A stretch of DNA of 64,000 nt from Pseudomonas sp. Leaf58 (GCF_003627215.1 NZ_CP032677.1:3539501-3603500), one strand, 5' to 3'; counted from the stretch's first letter, positions 11,160-23,514 are shown. A program made the numbers and translations. The notes: a model not told the origin generated them from the letters alone.

Positions 11160-11657
11160 ATGAACAGCACGCTTATCCAAACAGACCGTTTCGCCCTGAG
11201 CGAAACCGAGCGCTCGGCCATCGAGCACGAAATGCATCACTACGAGGATCCGCGCGCGGCGTCCATCGAAGCCCTGAAGATCGTCCAGAAGGAACGTGGC
11301 TGGGTGCCAGACGGCGCCATCCACGCCATCGGCGAAGTGCTGGGCATCCCGGCCAGCGACGTCGAGGGTGTGGCCACCTTCTACAGCCAGATCTTCCGCC
11401 AGCCGGTCGGCCGTCACATCATCCGCGTGTGCGACAGCATGGTCTGCTACATCGGCGGCCATGAGTCGGTAGTCAGCCAGATCCAAAGCGAGCTGGGCAT
11501 CGGCCTCGGCCAGACCACCGCCGACGGCCGTTTCACCCTGCTGCCAGTGTGCTGCCTGGGTAACTGCGACAAGGCCCCGGCGCTGATGATCGACGACGAT
11601 ACCTTTGGCGACGTACAGCCGGCTGGCGTTTCCAAACTGCTGGAGGGTTACGTATGA
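11160..11657 (+). CDS. nuoE: NADH-quinone oxidoreductase subunit E
   Basis: The 24-kDa-type subunit carrying [2Fe-2S] cluster N1a. Ligands appear as CDSMVC (two Cys, about residues 90 and 95) and CCLGNC (two of these, about 131-136). Length 165 aa. Its stop overlaps the nuoF start in an ATGA junction, indicating translational coupling of the NADH-oxidising module. Confidence 0.96.
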   Translation: MNSTLIQTDRFALSETERSAIEHEMHHYEDPRAASIEALKIVQKERGWVPDGAIHAIGEVLGIPASDVEGVATFYSQIFRQPVGRHIIRVCDSMVCYIGGHESVVSQIQSELGIGLGQTTADGRFTLLPVCCLGNCDKAPALMIDDDTFGDVQPAGVSKLLEGYV

Positions 11658-13018
11658 CCATTACTTCCTTCGGCCCGGCCAACCGCATTGCGCGCTCGGC
11701 TGAAACCCACCCGCTGACCTGGCGCCTGCGTGACGACGGCGAGCCGGTATGGCTGGCCGAGTACGAGTCCAAGAACGGCTACGCCGCTGCCCGCAAGGCA
11801 CTGGCGCAGATGTCGCAGGACGATATCGTGCAAGCGGTCAAAGACTCCGGCCTCAAGGGCCGTGGCGGCGCGGGCTTCCCCACTGGCGTGAAGTGGGGGC
11901 TGATGCCCAAAGACGAATCCATGAACATCCGCTACCTGCTGTGCAACGCGGACGAAATGGAGCCAAACACCTGGAAGGACCGCATGCTGATGGAGCAACA
12001 GCCCCATCTGCTGGTCGAGGGCATGCTGATCAGCGCCCGCGCCCTGAAGGCCTACCGTGGCTACATCTTCCTGCGTGGCGAATACACCACCGCAGCGAAA
12101 AACCTCAACCGCGCCATCGATGAAGCCAAGGCCGCCGGCCTGCTGGGCAAGAACATCCTCGGCAGTGGTTTCGATTTCGAGCTGTTCGTGCACACCGGTG
12201 CCGGCCGCTACATCTGCGGTGAAGAAACCGCACTGATCAACTCGCTGGAAGGCCGCCGCGCCAACCCACGCTCCAAGCCGCCCTTCCCTGCCGCTGTTGG
12301 CGTGTGGGGCAAGCCAACGTGCGTGAACAACGTCGAAACCTTGTGCAACGTGCCAGCCATCGTCGCTAACGGCAACGATTGGTACAAATCGCTGGCCCGC
12401 GAAGGCAGCGAAGACCACGGCACCAAGCTGATGGGCTTCTCCGGCAAGGTGAAGAACCCGGGCCTGTGGGAACTGCCGTTCGGCGTCACCGCCCGCGAGC
12501 TGTTTGAAGACTACGCCGGTGGCATGCGCGACGGCTTCAAGCTCAAGTGCTGGCAGCCAGGCGGTGCCGGTACCGGCTTCCTGCTGCCCGAGCACCTCGA
12601 CGCGCAGATGTATGCCGGTGGCATCGCCAAGGTCGGCACCCGTATGGGTACTGGCCTGGCCATGGCGGTGGACGACAGCATCAACATGGTTTCGCTGCTG
12701 CGCAACATGGAGGAGTTCTTTGCCCGCGAATCGTGCGGCTGGTGCACCCCGTGCCGTGACGGCCTGCCGTGGAGCGTGAAGATGCTGCGCGCACTGGAAA
12801 AAGGCCAAGGCCGCGCCGAGGACATCGAGACGCTGCTGGGCCTGGTCAACTTCCTCGGCCCAGGCCGTACCTTCTGTGCTCACGCACCGGGTGCCGTCGA
12901 GCCGCTGGGCAGTGCCATCAAATACTTCCGGTCCGAGTTCGAGGCCGGTGTCGCTCCAGCATCCGCTGCCGACACCCTGCGCCCGAACCTGGCCAAGCCG
13001 ATCGTGGTCGGCGCATAA
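11654..13018 (+). CDS. nuoF: NADH-quinone oxidoreductase subunit F (NADH/FMN-binding)
   Basis: The catalytic entry point of complex I: binds NADH and FMN and holds [4Fe-4S] cluster N3. The glycine-rich [10 protein letters not shown] loop (about 73-82) binds NADH/FMN, and [12 protein letters not shown] (about 358-369) supplies three cluster ligands with a fourth in FCAHAPG. Length 454 aa. It overlaps nuoE by 4 bases. A 133-base gap to nuoG is the largest space in the operon. Confidence 0.97.
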   Translation: MTITSFGPANRIARSAETHPLTWRLRDDGEPVWLAEYESKNGYAAARKALAQMSQDDIVQAVKDSGLKGRGGAGFPTGVKWGLMPKDESMNIRYLLCNADEMEPNTWKDRMLMEQQPHLLVEGMLISARALKAYRGYIFLRGEYTTAAKNLNRAIDEAKAAGLLGKNILGSGFDFELFVHTGAGRYICGEETALINSLEGRRANPRSKPPFPAAVGVWGKPTCVNNVETLCNVPAIVANGNDWYKSLAREGSEDHGTKLMGFSGKVKNPGLWELPFGVTARELFEDYAGGMRDGFKLKCWQPGGAGTGFLLPEHLDAQMYAGGIAKVGTRMGTGLAMAVDDSINMVSLLRNMEEFFARESCGWCTPCRDGLPWSVKMLRALEKGQGRAEDIETLLGLVNFLGPGRTFCAHAPGAVEPLGSAIKYFRSEFEAGVAPASAADTLRPNLAKPIVVGA

Positions 13019-13030
13019 CAAGACGATAAG

Positions 13031-13052
13031 GCGGGTGGCCCGTGCCACTCGC
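13031..13052 (+). other. Hairpin in the nuoF-nuoG gap
   Basis: GCGGGTGGC, CCGT, GCCACTCGC: a 9-bp stem with one G-U pair in the only sizeable gap of an otherwise tightly packed operon. No T-run follows, so an attenuation or RNA-processing role is more likely than full termination. Confidence 0.4.
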
Positions 13053-13151
13053 CAGCTTGCCGGCAGGCCCGATTGATTCGTGGCGTGCCACAGGCTCACC
13101 GATTTCCATTAGCCACGCCCGCTCACGCGGGCCAACGAAGAACTTTGAACA

Positions 13152-15866
13152 ATGGCCACTATCCACGTAGACGGCAAAGCGCTCGAAGTCAACGGTGCAG
13201 ACAACCTGTTACAGGCGTGTCTGTCACTCGGCCTCGACATCCCTTATTTCTGCTGGCACCCCGCGCTTGGTAGCGTTGGCGCTTGCCGGCAGTGCGCGGT
13301 CAAGCAGTACACCGACGAGAACGACACCCGTGGTCGTATCGTCATGTCCTGCATGACCCCCGCCTCCGACGGCACCTGGATCTCCATCGACGATGACGAG
13401 TCCAAGGCGTTCCGCGCCAGCGTCGTCGAATGGCTGATGACCAACCACCCGCACGACTGCCCGGTGTGCGAGGAAGGCGGTCACTGCCACCTGCAAGACA
13501 TGACGGTAATGACCGGCCACAACGAGCGCCGCTACCGTTTCACCAAGCGTACCCACCAGAACCAGGACCTCGGCCCGTTCATCGCCCATGAGATGAACCG
13601 CTGCATCGCCTGTTACCGCTGCGTGCGCTACTACAAGGATTACGCCGGTGGTACCGACCTGGGCGTGTATGGCGCCCACGACAACGTGTACTTCGGCCGC
13701 GTTGAAGACGGTGTGCTGGAAAGCGAATTCTCCGGCAACCTGACCGAGGTCTGCCCGACCGGCGTGTTCACCGACAAAACCCACTCCGAGCGCTACAACC
13801 GCAAGTGGGACATGCAGTTCGCCCCGAGCATCTGCCACGGCTGCTCCAGTGGCTGCAACATCAGCCCGGGTGAACGCTACGGCGAACTGCGCCGAGTCGA
13901 AAACCGCTTCAACGGCTCGGTTAACCAGTACTTCCTGTGCGACCGCGGTCGCTTCGGCTACGGCTACGTCAACCGCAAGGATCGCCCACGCCAGCCACAC
14001 CTGGCCGATGGCACCAAGCTGGGCCTGGACGCTGCCCTGGACAAGGCCGCCGACCTGCTGCGCGGCCGTACCATCGTCGGTATCGGCTCGCCACGCGCCA
14101 GCCTCGAAAGCAACTACGGCCTGCGTGAGCTGGTCGGCGCCGAGTACTTCTACTCGGGCATGGAGGCTGGCGAGCTGGCCCGCGTGCGCCTGGCCCTGAA
14201 CGTGCTGAACAACAGCCCGCTGCCTGTACCAACCCTGCGTGACATCGAAGACCACGACGCTGTGTTCGTGCTCGGTGAAGACCTCACCCAAACCGCTGCC
14301 CGCGTTGCCCTGGCCGTGCGCCAAGCCACCAAAGGCAAGGCCGAGGCCATGGCCGAAGCGATGAAGGTGCAGCCGTGGCTCGACGCCGCCGTGAAGAACA
14401 TCGGCCAGCACGCGCTGTACCCGCTGTTCATCGCTTCGCTGGCTGAAACCAAGCTGGACGACGTCGCCGAAGAGTGCGTACACGCCGCCCCAGCCGACCT
14501 GGCCCGCATCGGTTTCGCTGTGGCCCACGCCATCGACCCGAGCGCGCCTGCCGTCGCCGGCCTGGACGCCGACGCGCAAGCACTGGCCCAGCGCATCGCC
14601 GACGCCCTGGTCACTGCCAAGCGCCCACTGGTGGTCGCCGGCACCTCGCTGGCCGACCCGGCGCTGATCGAAGCCGCCGGCAACATCGCCAAGGCCCTGA
14701 AGCTGCGCGAGAAGAACGGCTCGCTGAGCCTGGTGGTGCCTGAAGCCAACAGCCTCGGCTTGGCCATGCTCGGTGGCGAGTCCGTCGATGCCGCGTTGGA
14801 CGCTGTCATCGGCGGCAAGGCCGATGCCATCGTCGTGCTGGAAAACGACCTGTACGCCCGCGTACCGGCCGCTAAGGTCGACGCCGCCCTGGCTGCCGCC
14901 AAAGTAGTGATCGTTGCCGACCACTCCAAGACCGCTACCGTCGACCGCGCCCACCTGGTGCTGCCAGCCGCCTCGTTCGCCGAAGGCGACGGTACCCTGG
15001 TCAGCCAGGAAGGCCGTGCTCAGCGCTTCTTCCAGGTGTTCGACCCGCAGTACCTGGACAGCAGCATCCTGGTGCACGAAGGCTGGCGCTGGATGCACGC
15101 CCTGCGTGCCACCCTGCTGAACAAGCCGGTCGACTGGACCCAACTGGACCACGTCACCAGCGCCTGCGCCGAAGCCGCTCCGCAATTGGCCGGTATCGTC
15201 AATGCCGCACCAAGCGCCGCGTTCCGCATCAAGGGCATGAAACTGGCCCGCGAGCCGCTGCGCTATTCCGGCCGTACCGCCATGCGCGCCAACATCAGCG
15301 TGCACGAGCCACGTACCCCGCAAGACAAGGACACCGCGTTCGCCTTCTCCATGGAAGGCTACTCGGGTTCGGCTGAACCGCGCCAGCAGGTGCCGTTCGC
15401 CTGGTCGCCGGGCTGGAACTCGCCGCAAGCCTGGAACAAGTTCCAGGACGAGGTCGGTGGCCACCTGCGTGCCGGTGACCCGGGCGTACGCCTGATCGAA
15501 TCGCAAGGCGACCGCCTGAACTGGTTCAACGCCATTCCGGCTGCCTTCAGCCCGGCCCGTGGCACCTGGACGGCGGTACCGTTCTTCCACCTGTTCGGCA
15601 GCGAAGAAAGCTCCTCGCGCGCCACCCCGGTGCAACAGCGCATACCGGCAGCCTACGTCGGCCTGGCCAAATCCGAGGCCGACCGCCTGGGCGTCAACGA
15701 CGGTGCACTGCTTAGCCTGAACGTGGCTGGTGTGGCCCTGCGCTTGCCGCTGCGCATCAATGAACAACTGGGCGCTGGCCTGGTTGCGTTGCCGAAAGGC
15801 CTGGCCGGTATCCCACCTGCCATCTTCGGTGCATCCGTTGAAGGCCTGCAGGAGGCAGCACAATGA
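13152..15866 (+). CDS. nuoG: NADH-quinone oxidoreductase subunit G
   Basis: The 75-kDa subunit, 904 aa, which conducts electrons along several clusters. The N-terminus has [2Fe-2S] ligands ([15 protein letters not shown], about 35-49), then His-Cys [4Fe-4S] ligands ([16 protein letters not shown]) and [16 protein letters not shown]. The extra CHGCSSGC motif (about 228-235) with a distant Cys is the N7 cluster, found in E. coli-type enzymes. The rest is a molybdopterin-oxidoreductase-like fold without cofactor. It overlaps nuoH by 4 bases. Confidence 0.97.
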   Translation: MATIHVDGKALEVNGADNLLQACLSLGLDIPYFCWHPALGSVGACRQCAVKQYTDENDTRGRIVMSCMTPASDGTWISIDDDESKAFRASVVEWLMTNHPHDCPVCEEGGHCHLQDMTVMTGHNERRYRFTKRTHQNQDLGPFIAHEMNRCIACYRCVRYYKDYAGGTDLGVYGAHDNVYFGRVEDGVLESEFSGNLTEVCPTGVFTDKTHSERYNRKWDMQFAPSICHGCSSGCNISPGERYGELRRVENRFNGSVNQYFLCDRGRFGYGYVNRKDRPRQPHLADGTKLGLDAALDKAADLLRGRTIVGIGSPRASLESNYGLRELVGAEYFYSGMEAGELARVRLALNVLNNSPLPVPTLRDIEDHDAVFVLGEDLTQTAARVALAVRQATKGKAEAMAEAMKVQPWLDAAVKNIGQHALYPLFIASLAETKLDDVAEECVHAAPADLARIGFAVAHAIDPSAPAVAGLDADAQALAQRIADALVTAKRPLVVAGTSLADPALIEAAGNIAKALKLREKNGSLSLVVPEANSLGLAMLGGESVDAALDAVIGGKADAIVVLENDLYARVPAAKVDAALAAAKVVIVADHSKTATVDRAHLVLPAASFAEGDGTLVSQEGRAQRFFQVFDPQYLDSSILVHEGWRWMHALRATLLNKPVDWTQLDHVTSACAEAAPQLAGIVNAAPSAAFRIKGMKLAREPLRYSGRTAMRANISVHEPRTPQDKDTAFAFSMEGYSGSAEPRQQVPFAWSPGWNSPQAWNKFQDEVGGHLRAGDPGVRLIESQGDRLNWFNAIPAAFSPARGTWTAVPFFHLFGSEESSSRATPVQQRIPAAYVGLAKSEADRLGVNDGALLSLNVAGVALRLPLRINEQLGAGLVALPKGLAGIPPAIFGASVEGLQEAAQ

Positions 15867-16870
15867 GCTGGTTCACCCCCGAAGTGATCGATGTGATCCT
15901 CACCGTGATCCGGGCCATCGTGGTCCTGCTCGCCGTGGTGGTCTGCGGCGCCCTGCTCAGCTTTGTCGAGCGCCGCCTGCTGGGCTGGTGGCAGGACCGT
16001 TACGGTCCTAACCGCGTTGGCCCGTTCGGCATGTTCCAGATCGCAGCCGACATGCTGAAGATGTTCTTCAAGGAAGACTGGAACCCACCCTTCGTCGACC
16101 GCATGATCTTCACCCTGGCGCCAGTCGTGGCCATGAGTGCCCTGCTGATCGCCTTCTGCGTGATTCCGATCACGCCGTTGTGGGGCGTTGCCGACCTGAA
16201 CATCGGCCTGCTGTTCTTCTTCGCCATGGCCGGCCTGTCGGTTTACGCAGTGCTGTTCGCCGGCTGGTCGTCGAACAACAAGTACGCCCTGTTGGGCAGC
16301 TTGCGCGCTTCGGCACAGACCGTGTCGTACGAAGTGTTCCTGGGCCTGGCGCTGATGGGCGTGGTAGTGCAGGTGGGTTCGTTCAACATGCGCGACATCG
16401 TTGAATACCAGGCCCAGAACCTGTGGTTCATCATTCCGCAGTTCTTCGGCTTCTGCACCTTCTTCATTGCTGGCGTCGCCGTGACTCACCGTCACCCGTT
16501 CGACCAGCCAGAAGCAGAACAGGAACTGGCCGACGGCTACCACATCGAGTATGCCGGCATGAAATGGGGCATGTTCTTCGTCGGTGAGTACATCGGCATC
16601 ATCCTCATCTCGGCGCTGCTGGTAACCCTGTTCTTCGGCGGCTGGCACGGCCCGTTCGGCGTCCTGCCGCAGGTACCGTTCCTGTGGTTCGCGCTGAAGA
16701 CCGCGTTCTTCATCATGCTGTTCATCCTGCTGCGTGCGTCGATCCCGCGCCCGCGCTATGACCAGGTGATGGACTTCAGCTGGAAGTTCTGCCTGCCGCT
16801 GACCCTGATCAATTTGCTGGTGACCGCTGCGGTTGTGCTCTACAACACGCCAGCCGTCGCGGCCCAGTGA
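15863..16870 (+). CDS. nuoH: NADH-quinone oxidoreductase subunit H
   Basis: Membrane subunit joining the peripheral arm to the membrane arm and forming part of the quinone cavity. About eight transmembrane helices; the conserved [19 protein letters not shown] segment is at about residues 35-53. Length 335 aa. Starts inside the nuoG stop (ATGA). Confidence 0.97.
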   Translation: MSWFTPEVIDVILTVIRAIVVLLAVVVCGALLSFVERRLLGWWQDRYGPNRVGPFGMFQIAADMLKMFFKEDWNPPFVDRMIFTLAPVVAMSALLIAFCVIPITPLWGVADLNIGLLFFFAMAGLSVYAVLFAGWSSNNKYALLGSLRASAQTVSYEVFLGLALMGVVVQVGSFNMRDIVEYQAQNLWFIIPQFFGFCTFFIAGVAVTHRHPFDQPEAEQELADGYHIEYAGMKWGMFFVGEYIGIILISALLVTLFFGGWHGPFGVLPQVPFLWFALKTAFFIMLFILLRASIPRPRYDQVMDFSWKFCLPLTLINLLVTAAVVLYNTPAVAAQ

Positions 16871-16881
16871 GGATTTGACCC

Positions 16882-17430
16882 ATGTTCAAGTATATCGGCG
16901 ACATCGTTAAGGGCACCGGCACCCAGCTGCGCAGCCTGGCAATGGTGTTTTCCCACGGGTTCCGCAAGCGCGACACCCTGCAGTACCCCGAAGAGGCTGT
17001 GTACCTGCCGCCGCGCTACCGCGGCCGCATCGTCCTCACCCGCGACCCCGATGGCGAGGAACGCTGTGTAGCGTGCAACCTCTGCGCGGTGGCCTGCCCA
17101 GTCGGCTGCATCTCGCTGCAGAAGGCCGAAACCGAGGATGGTCGTTGGTACCCGGAATTCTTCCGCATCAACTTCTCGCGCTGCATCTTCTGTGGCCTGT
17201 GTGAAGAAGCGTGCCCGACCACCGCGATCCAGCTGACTCCGGATTTCGAAATGGCCGAGTTCAAGCGTCAGGACCTGGTGTACGAGAAAGAAGATCTGCT
17301 GATCTCCGGCCCCGGCAAGAACCCTGACTACAACTTCTACCGTGTTGCGGGTATGGCGATCGCTGGCAAGCCGAAAGGCTCCGCCCAGAACGAAGCCGAG
17401 CCGATCAACGTGAAGAGCTTGCTCCCTTAA
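16882..17430 (+). CDS. nuoI: NADH-quinone oxidoreductase subunit I
   Basis: Ferredoxin-like subunit with two [4Fe-4S] clusters (N6a and N6b). Both motifs are complete: [15 protein letters not shown] and [15 protein letters not shown]. Length 182 aa. It follows nuoH by 11 bases. Confidence 0.97.
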   Translation: MFKYIGDIVKGTGTQLRSLAMVFSHGFRKRDTLQYPEEAVYLPPRYRGRIVLTRDPDGEERCVACNLCAVACPVGCISLQKAETEDGRWYPEFFRINFSRCIFCGLCEEACPTTAIQLTPDFEMAEFKRQDLVYEKEDLLISGPGKNPDYNFYRVAGMAIAGKPKGSAQNEAEPINVKSLLP

Positions 17431-17440
17431 GGACAGAAAG

Positions 17441-17941
17441 ATGGAATTCGCTTTCTATTTCGCATCCGGGATCGCCGTGGTCTCCACCCTTCGGGTGGTG
17501 ACCGGGACCAACCCCGTGCACGCCTTGCTTTACCTGATCATTTCGCTGATTTCCGTGGCCATGATCTTCTTCGCCCTGGGTGCGCCGTTCGCCGGCGCCC
17601 TGGAAGTAATCGCCTACGCCGGCGCCATCATGGTGCTGTTCGTGTTCGTGGTCATGATGCTCAACCTGGGGCCGGCTTCGGTCGCCCAGGAACGCGGCTG
17701 GCTCAAGCCCGGCATCTGGGCCGGGCCGGTAATCCTCGGCGCCCTGCTGTTGGCTGAGCTGCTGTATGTGCTGTTCGTCACCCCGAGCGGCGCTGGCATC
17801 AGCGGTACCACCGTGGGCCCGAAAGCAGTAGGTATCAGCCTGTTCGGCCCGTACCTGCTGGTGGTCGAACTGGCTTCGATGCTGCTGCTCGCTGCAGCCG
17901 TCACCGCCTTCCACCTGGGCCGCAACGAGGCGAAGGAGTAA
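17441..17941 (+). CDS. nuoJ: NADH-quinone oxidoreductase subunit J
   Basis: Membrane-arm subunit with five transmembrane helices. The [19 protein letters not shown] stretch (about 56-74) contains the pi-bulge helix implicated in coupling. Length 166 aa, 3 bases before nuoK. Confidence 0.96.
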   Translation: MEFAFYFASGIAVVSTLRVVTGTNPVHALLYLIISLISVAMIFFALGAPFAGALEVIAYAGAIMVLFVFVVMMLNLGPASVAQERGWLKPGIWAGPVILGALLLAELLYVLFVTPSGAGISGTTVGPKAVGISLFGPYLLVVELASMLLLAAAVTAFHLGRNEAKE

Positions 17942-17944
17942 ATC

Positions 17945-18253
17945 ATGGGTGCTATCCCTCTCGAGCATGGTCTGGCGGTCGCCGGTATCCTGTTCTGCTT
18001 AGGTCTGGTTGGCCTGATGGTCCGCCGCAACATCCTCTTCGTGCTCATGAGCCTGGAAGTCATGATGAACGCCTCTGCCCTGGCGTTCGTCGTCGCCGGT
18101 GCCCGTTGGGTCCAACCCGACGGCCAGGTGATGTTCATTCTGGTGATCAGCTTGGCAGCTGCCGAGGCCAGTATTGGCCTGGCCATCCTGCTGCAGCTGT
18201 ATCGCCGCTTCCACACTCTCGACATCGATGCTGCCAGTGAGATGCGCGGATGA
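17945..18253 (+). CDS. nuoK: NADH-quinone oxidoreductase subunit K
   Basis: Small MrpC-like membrane subunit, 102 aa with three helices, carrying the buried glutamates used in proton transfer (in the SLEVMMNA and [10 protein letters not shown] segments). It overlaps nuoL by 4 bases. Confidence 0.96.
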   Translation: MGAIPLEHGLAVAGILFCLGLVGLMVRRNILFVLMSLEVMMNASALAFVVAGARWVQPDGQVMFILVISLAAAEASIGLAILLQLYRRFHTLDIDAASEMRG

Positions 18254-20103
18254 ACCTTATCTTCCTGACTTTCGTCTTCCCCCTCATCGGCTTCCTGCTG
18301 CTGTCGTTCTCGCGGGGGCGGTTTTCGGAGAACCTGTCCGCGCTGATCGGCGTCGGTTCGGTCGGCCTCTCGGCGGCCGTGGCCGCCTACGTCATTTGGC
18401 AGTTCAACGTCGCCCCACCTGAGGGCGGCGCTTACAGCCAGCTGCTGTGGCAGTGGATGTCGGTGGACGGCTTTGCGCCCAACTTCACCCTGTATGTCGA
18501 CGGCCTGTCCGTCACCATGCTGGGCGTAGTCACTGGCGTGGGCTTCTTGATCCACCTGTTCGCGTCCTGGTACATGCGTGGCGAAGCCGGCTACTCGCGC
18601 TTCTTCTCGTACACCAACCTGTTCATCGCCAGCATGCTGTTCCTGGTGCTCGGCGATAACCTGCTGTTCATCTACTTCGGCTGGGAAGGTGTGGGCCTGT
18701 GCTCGTACCTGTTGATCGGTTTCTACTACAGCAACCGCAACAACGGTAACGCCGCACTCAAGGCGTTCATCGTCACCCGCATCGGCGACGTGTTCATGGC
18801 CATCGGCCTGTTCATCCTGTTCGCCCAGCTGGGCACCCTGAACGTGCAAGAGCTGCTGGTGCTGGCACCGCAGAAGTTCCAGGCTGGCGACACCTGGATG
18901 GTACTGGCAACGCTGATGCTGCTGGGTGGTGCGGTCGGTAAATCGGCCCAGCTGCCGCTGCAAACCTGGCTGGCCGACGCAATGGCGGGCCCAACCCCGG
19001 TTTCGGCACTGATCCACGCGGCGACCATGGTAACCGCGGGCGTGTACCTGATCGCCCGTACCAACGGCCTGTTCCTGCTGGCGCCGGACATCCTGCACCT
19101 GGTGGGCGTGGTCGGTGGCGTGACGCTGGTACTGGCCGGCTTTGCCGCGCTGGTACAGACCGACATCAAGCGTATCCTCGCCTACTCGACCATGAGCCAG
19201 ATCGGCTACATGTTCCTGGCCCTGGGCGTTGGCGCCTGGGACGCGGCGATCTTCCACCTGATGACCCACGCCTTCTTCAAGGCCCTGCTGTTCCTTGCTT
19301 CCGGTGCGGTGATCGTTGCCTGCCACCACGAGCAGAACATCTTCAAGATGGGCGGCCTGTGGAAGAAGCTACCACTGGCCTATGCCAGCTTCGTGGTCGG
19401 TGGCGCGGCCCTGGCTGCCCTGCCGATCGTGACCGTGGGCTTCTATTCCAAGGACGAGATCCTCTGGGAAGCCTTCGCCAGCGGCAACACTGGCCTGCTG
19501 TATGCCGGCCTGGTTGGCGCGTTCATGACCTCGCTGTACACCTTCCGCCTGATCTTCATCGCCTTCCACGGCGAAGCCAAGACCGAAGCTCACGCCGGCC
19601 ACGGCATCAGCCACTGGCTGCCGCTGGGCGTGCTGATCGTGCTGTCGACCTTCGTCGGCGCCTGGATCACCCCGCCGCTGGCAGGCGTGCTGCCTGAAAG
19701 CGCCGGCCACGCCGGTGGCGAAGCCAAGCATGCGCTGGAGATCACCTCGGGTGCCATCGCCATCGCCGGTATCCTGCTGTCGGCCCTGCTGTTCCTGGGC
19801 AAACGCCGCTTCGTCAGCGCCGTGGCCAACAGCGGCATCGGTCGTGTCCTGTCGGCCTGGTGGTTCGCTGCCTGGGGCTTCGACTGGATCTACGACAAGC
19901 TTTTCGTCAAACCGTACCTGCTGATCAGCCACATCCTGCGCAAGGACCCGGTTGACCGCACCATTGGCCTGATTCCTCGGATGGCGCGTGGCGGCCACGT
20001 CGCCATGAGCAAGACCGAGACTGGCCAACTGCGCTGGTACACCGCCTCTATCGCCGTTGGTGCCGTGCTGGTGCTCGGTGCCGTGGTAGTGGCTGCGGTA
20101 TGA
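18250..20103 (+). CDS. nuoL: NADH-quinone oxidoreductase subunit L
   Basis: Antiporter-like proton-pumping subunit, 617 aa, at the far end of the membrane arm. The family core [17 protein letters not shown] (about 142-158) and [20 protein letters not shown] (about 235-254) contain the pumping Glu and Lys residues. The C-terminal region provides the lateral helix. A 40-base gap leads to nuoM. Confidence 0.97.
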   Translation: MNLIFLTFVFPLIGFLLLSFSRGRFSENLSALIGVGSVGLSAAVAAYVIWQFNVAPPEGGAYSQLLWQWMSVDGFAPNFTLYVDGLSVTMLGVVTGVGFLIHLFASWYMRGEAGYSRFFSYTNLFIASMLFLVLGDNLLFIYFGWEGVGLCSYLLIGFYYSNRNNGNAALKAFIVTRIGDVFMAIGLFILFAQLGTLNVQELLVLAPQKFQAGDTWMVLATLMLLGGAVGKSAQLPLQTWLADAMAGPTPVSALIHAATMVTAGVYLIARTNGLFLLAPDILHLVGVVGGVTLVLAGFAALVQTDIKRILAYSTMSQIGYMFLALGVGAWDAAIFHLMTHAFFKALLFLASGAVIVACHHEQNIFKMGGLWKKLPLAYASFVVGGAALAALPIVTVGFYSKDEILWEAFASGNTGLLYAGLVGAFMTSLYTFRLIFIAFHGEAKTEAHAGHGISHWLPLGVLIVLSTFVGAWITPPLAGVLPESAGHAGGEAKHALEITSGAIAIAGILLSALLFLGKRRFVSAVANSGIGRVLSAWWFAAWGFDWIYDKLFVKPYLLISHILRKDPVDRTIGLIPRMARGGHVAMSKTETGQLRWYTASIAVGAVLVLGAVVVAAV

Positions 20104-20143
20104 CTATGAATCTTGCGACTTTGCCAAAGGAAACCAACCCGTC

Positions 20144-21676
20144 ATGATTTTGCCTTGGCTGATCCTGATCCCCTTCATCGGCGGCTTCCTGTGCTGGCTG
20201 GGTGAGCGCTTCGGCGCCACCCTGCCGCGCTGGATCGCGCTGCTGACCATGTCCCTGCTGCTCGGCATTGGCCTGTGGCTGTGGGCTAACGGCGACTACA
20301 CCCTCGCCCCTGCTCCTGGCGCCGAACCAGCCTGGGCCCTGGAATACAAAATCCAGTGGATCCAGCGCTTCGGCATCAGTATCCACCTGGCCCTCGACGG
20401 CCTGTCGCTGCTGATGATCCTGCTCACCGGCCTGCTCGGTGTGCTGTCGGTACTGTGCTCCTGGAAAGAGATCCAGCGCCACGTCGGCTTCTTCCACCTC
20501 AACCTGATGTGGATCCTTGGCGGCGTGGTCGGTGTGTTCCTGGCCTTGGACCTGTTCCTGTTCTTCTTCTTCTGGGAAATGATGCTGGTGCCGATGTACT
20601 TCCTCATCGCGCTCTGGGGTCACAGCTCGTCAGACGGCAAGAAGACCCGGATTTACGCGGCGACCAAGTTCTTCATCTTCACCCAGGCCAGCGGCCTGAT
20701 CATGCTGGTGGCGATCCTCGGCCTGGTACTGGTCAACTACAACACTACCGGCGTGCTCACCTTCAACTACAGTGACCTGCTCAAGGCCGAACTGCCGGCT
20801 GGCGTCGAGTACGTGCTGATGCTGGGCTTCTTCATCGCCTTCGCGGTGAAACTGCCGGTGGTGCCGTTCCACTCCTGGCTGCCTGATGCTCACGCCCAGG
20901 CACCGACCGCAGGTTCCGTGGACCTGGCGGGCATCTTGCTGAAGACCGCGGCCTATGGCCTGCTGCGCTTCGCCCTGCCACTGTTCCCGAATGCCTCGGC
21001 CGAGTTTGCGCCAATCGCCATGACCCTGGGCCTGATCGGTATCTTCTACGGTGCCTTCCTGGCCTTCGCGCAAACCGACATCAAGCGTCTGGTCGCCTTC
21101 TCCAGCGTCTCGCACATGGGCTTCGTGCTGATCGGTATCTACTCCGGCAGCCAGCAAGCCCTGCAAGGCGCGGTGATCCAGATGCTGGCCCACGGCTTGT
21201 CGGCTGCCGCGCTGTTCATCCTGGCCGGCCAACTGTACGAGCGCCTGCACACCCGTGACATGCGTGAAATGGGTGGCCTGTGGCACCGCATCGCCTACCT
21301 GCCGGCCATCAGCCTGTTCTTCGCAGCGGCATCGCTGGGCCTGCCAGGCACCGGTAACTTCGTCGGCGAGTTCCTGATCCTGATCGGCAGCTTCGTGCAT
21401 GTACCGTGGGTCACCGTAATTGCCACCACCGGCCTGGTGTTCGGTTCGGTCTACTCGCTGATCATGATCCACCGCGCCTACTTCGGCCCGGCCAAGACCG
21501 ACACCGTACTGGCCGGCATGGACACTCGCGAGCTGGTCATGGTGCTGGGCCTGGCGGTACTGCTGATCCTGCTGGGCGTGTATCCGCAGCCATTCCTCGA
21601 CACCTCTGCCGCCACCATGAGTGGTGTGCAGCAGTGGCTCGGTTCCGCTTTCACTCAACTCGCTTCGGCCCGGTAA
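20144..21676 (+). CDS. nuoM: NADH-quinone oxidoreductase subunit M
   Basis: Second antiporter-like subunit, 510 aa, about 14 helices. The conserved [15 protein letters not shown] segment (about 143-157) and [18 protein letters not shown] (about 236-253) are present. ATG 20144 follows AAGGAAA at about 14 bases, rather far, so translation may depend on coupling. It ends 7 bases before nuoN. Confidence 0.97.
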   Translation: MILPWLILIPFIGGFLCWLGERFGATLPRWIALLTMSLLLGIGLWLWANGDYTLAPAPGAEPAWALEYKIQWIQRFGISIHLALDGLSLLMILLTGLLGVLSVLCSWKEIQRHVGFFHLNLMWILGGVVGVFLALDLFLFFFFWEMMLVPMYFLIALWGHSSSDGKKTRIYAATKFFIFTQASGLIMLVAILGLVLVNYNTTGVLTFNYSDLLKAELPAGVEYVLMLGFFIAFAVKLPVVPFHSWLPDAHAQAPTAGSVDLAGILLKTAAYGLLRFALPLFPNASAEFAPIAMTLGLIGIFYGAFLAFAQTDIKRLVAFSSVSHMGFVLIGIYSGSQQALQGAVIQMLAHGLSAAALFILAGQLYERLHTRDMREMGGLWHRIAYLPAISLFFAAASLGLPGTGNFVGEFLILIGSFVHVPWVTVIATTGLVFGSVYSLIMIHRAYFGPAKTDTVLAGMDTRELVMVLGLAVLLILLGVYPQPFLDTSAATMSGVQQWLGSAFTQLASAR

Positions 21677-21683
21677 GAGCGCT

Positions 21684-23153
21684 ATGGAATTCACCACTCA
21701 ACACTTCATCGCATTGGCGCCGATGCTGATCACCACCATCACCACGGTGGTGGTGATGCTGGCGATCGCCTGGAAGCGCAACCACTCGCAGACCTTCCTG
21801 CTGTCCACCGTGGGCCTGAACCTGGCCCTGCTGTCGATCCTGCCGGCACTGAAGGTCGCGCCGCTGGCGGTCACTTCGCTGATCACCATCGACAAGTTCG
21901 CCTGCCTGTACATGGCGATCATCCTGGTGGCGACGCTGGCCTGCGTCACCCTCGCCCACGCCTACCTTGGCGAAGGTGCCAAAGGCTTCCCGGGCAACCG
22001 TGAAGAACTGTACCTGCTGCTGCTGATGTCGGCCCTCGGTGGCCTGGTGCTGGTCAGCGCCAACCACCTGGCCGGCCTGTTCATCGGCCTGGAGCTGCTG
22101 TCGGTGCCGGTCTACGGCCTGGTAGCGTATGCCTTCTTCAACAAGCGTTCGCTGGAAGCCGGCATCAAGTACATGGTGCTGTCGGCCGCGGGTTCGGCCT
22201 TCCTGCTGTTCGGCATGGCTTTGCTGTATGCCGACGCCGGCAGCCTGAGCTTCGACCAAATCGGCAAGGCCCTGGCCACCACCAGCATGCCAAGCCTGCT
22301 GGCGCAACTGGGCCTGGGCATGATGCTGGTTGGCCTGGCCTTCAAACTGTCGCTGGTACCTTTCCACCTGTGGACACCAGACGTGTACGAAGGCGCCCCG
22401 GCGCCGGTCGCCGCGTTCCTGGCTACCGCCAGCAAAGTCGCGGTGTTCGCCGTGGTTGTGCGCCTGTTCATGCTCTCCCCTGCTGCCAGCAGCGGCGTGC
22501 TGAGCACCGTCCTGGCAGTGATTGCCGTGGCCTCGATCCTGATCGGCAACCTGCTGGCGCTGACCCAGAGCAACCTCAAGCGCCTGCTCGGTTACTCGTC
22601 CATCGCCCACTTCGGCTACCTGGTCATTGCCCTGGTCGCCAGCAAGGGCCTGGCCCTGGAAGCCATGGGCGTGTACCTGGTCACCTACGTGATCACCAGC
22701 CTGGGCGCCTTCGGTGTCATCACCCTGATGTCCTCGCCGTACGGCGGCCGTGACGCCGATGCGCTGTACGAGTACCGCGGCCTGTTCTGGCGCCGTCCGT
22801 ACCTGACCGCGGTACTGACCGTGATGATGCTGTCGCTGGCGGGTATCCCGCTGACTGCTGGCTTCATCGGCAAGTTCTACATCATCGCCACCGGCGTCGA
22901 GTCGCACCTGTGGTGGCTGGTCGGCGCCTTGGTAATCGGTAGCGCCATCGGCGTGTACTACTACCTGCGTGTCATGGTCACCCTGTACCTGGTCGAGCCG
23001 AACCTGCGTCGCCACGACGCCCCGCTGAAGTGGGAACAGCGCACCGGCGGCGTCATGCTGCTGGCCATCGCGATTCTCGCCTTCGTGCTCGGCGTTTACC
23101 CGCAACCGCTGCTGGAAATGGTCCAGCAAGCGGGCCTGCAACTGATCGGCTGA
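21684..23153 (+). CDS. nuoN: NADH-quinone oxidoreductase subunit N
   Basis: Third antiporter-like subunit, 489 aa, next to NuoK. The [15 protein letters not shown] and [20 protein letters not shown] motifs are intact. ATG 21684, 7 bases after the nuoM stop, is used; an in-frame start at 21621 lies inside nuoM and has no binding site. Last gene of the operon, followed by a strong terminator. Confidence 0.96.
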   Translation: MEFTTQHFIALAPMLITTITTVVVMLAIAWKRNHSQTFLLSTVGLNLALLSILPALKVAPLAVTSLITIDKFACLYMAIILVATLACVTLAHAYLGEGAKGFPGNREELYLLLLMSALGGLVLVSANHLAGLFIGLELLSVPVYGLVAYAFFNKRSLEAGIKYMVLSAAGSAFLLFGMALLYADAGSLSFDQIGKALATTSMPSLLAQLGLGMMLVGLAFKLSLVPFHLWTPDVYEGAPAPVAAFLATASKVAVFAVVVRLFMLSPAASSGVLSTVLAVIAVASILIGNLLALTQSNLKRLLGYSSIAHFGYLVIALVASKGLALEAMGVYLVTYVITSLGAFGVITLMSSPYGGRDADALYEYRGLFWRRPYLTAVLTVMMLSLAGIPLTAGFIGKFYIIATGVESHLWWLVGALVIGSAIGVYYYLRVMVTLYLVEPNLRRHDAPLKWEQRTGGVMLLAIAILAFVLGVYPQPLLEMVQQAGLQLIG

Positions 23154-23171
23154 TTGCACCGGCAAAACAAG

Positions 23172-23200
23172 ACACCCCGCTTATGCGGGGTGTTTTTTTA
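23172..23200 (+). terminator. Rho-independent terminator of the nuo operon
   Basis: ACACCCCGC, TTAT, GCGGGGTGT (9-bp perfect stem), then seven T residues. It lies 18 bases after the nuoN stop. Confidence 0.95.
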
Positions 23201-23240
23201 TCTGCGCGTTTTTTTATCTGCACGTTCTTTTATCTGCATC
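23193..23240 (+). repeat. Three tandem 16-bp repeats
   Basis: Three consecutive units of the form TTTTTTTATCTGCRYG at 23193-23208, 23209-23224 and 23225-23240, differing by one to three bases. The first unit overlaps the T-run of the nuo terminator, which suggests duplication of terminator tail sequence. Confidence 0.8.
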
Positions 23241-23250
23241 CAATCGCACC

Positions 23251-23514
23251 TCATTCCTCAGAGGTACCCTGGGCAGCCGCCGGCAGCGCCGCCCTACGTA
23301 AATCACCATTGGCCGACGGCAAGTACACCTCCGGGTTAGGCATTCCGCTGGGGGAAAGTTCATGAGTCATTTCGAACTCGGCACGCACTGACCAGCCACA
23401 CGCCTCGTTGGTGCATTGCAAATAGGCGATGCGCAGGAAAATATGGCGCCCTTCACTGGTGCGTATACGCATTCGGCTTTGGCAATGGGGGCAAACAAGC
23501 TTGTAAGTACTCAC
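23251..23514 (-). CDS. Ogr/Delta-like phage zinc-finger activator homologue
   Basis: An 87-aa protein with the P2 Ogr/Delta pattern: CPHC, then RTS, then YLQCTNEAC, followed by an acidic helix and SPS. Ogr proteins are zinc-binding activators of late promoters in P2-like phages through the RNA polymerase alpha subunit. GTG 23514 (giving MSTYKLVCPHC) is preferred to ATG 23529 by family N-terminus. No late phage operon is attached, so the target is unknown. It is divergent from the CI-like gene, sharing a 200-base control region. Confidence 0.8.
   Translation of the reverse strand: MSTYKLVCPHCQSRMRIRTSEGRHIFLRIAYLQCTNEACGWSVRAEFEMTHELSPSGMPNPEVYLPSANGDLRRAALPAAAQGTSEE

Noticed and set aside
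13224..15863. 879-codon minus-strand frame opposite nuoG
   Set aside because: Shadow of a clearly functional nuoG with all cluster motifs; low-complexity composition.
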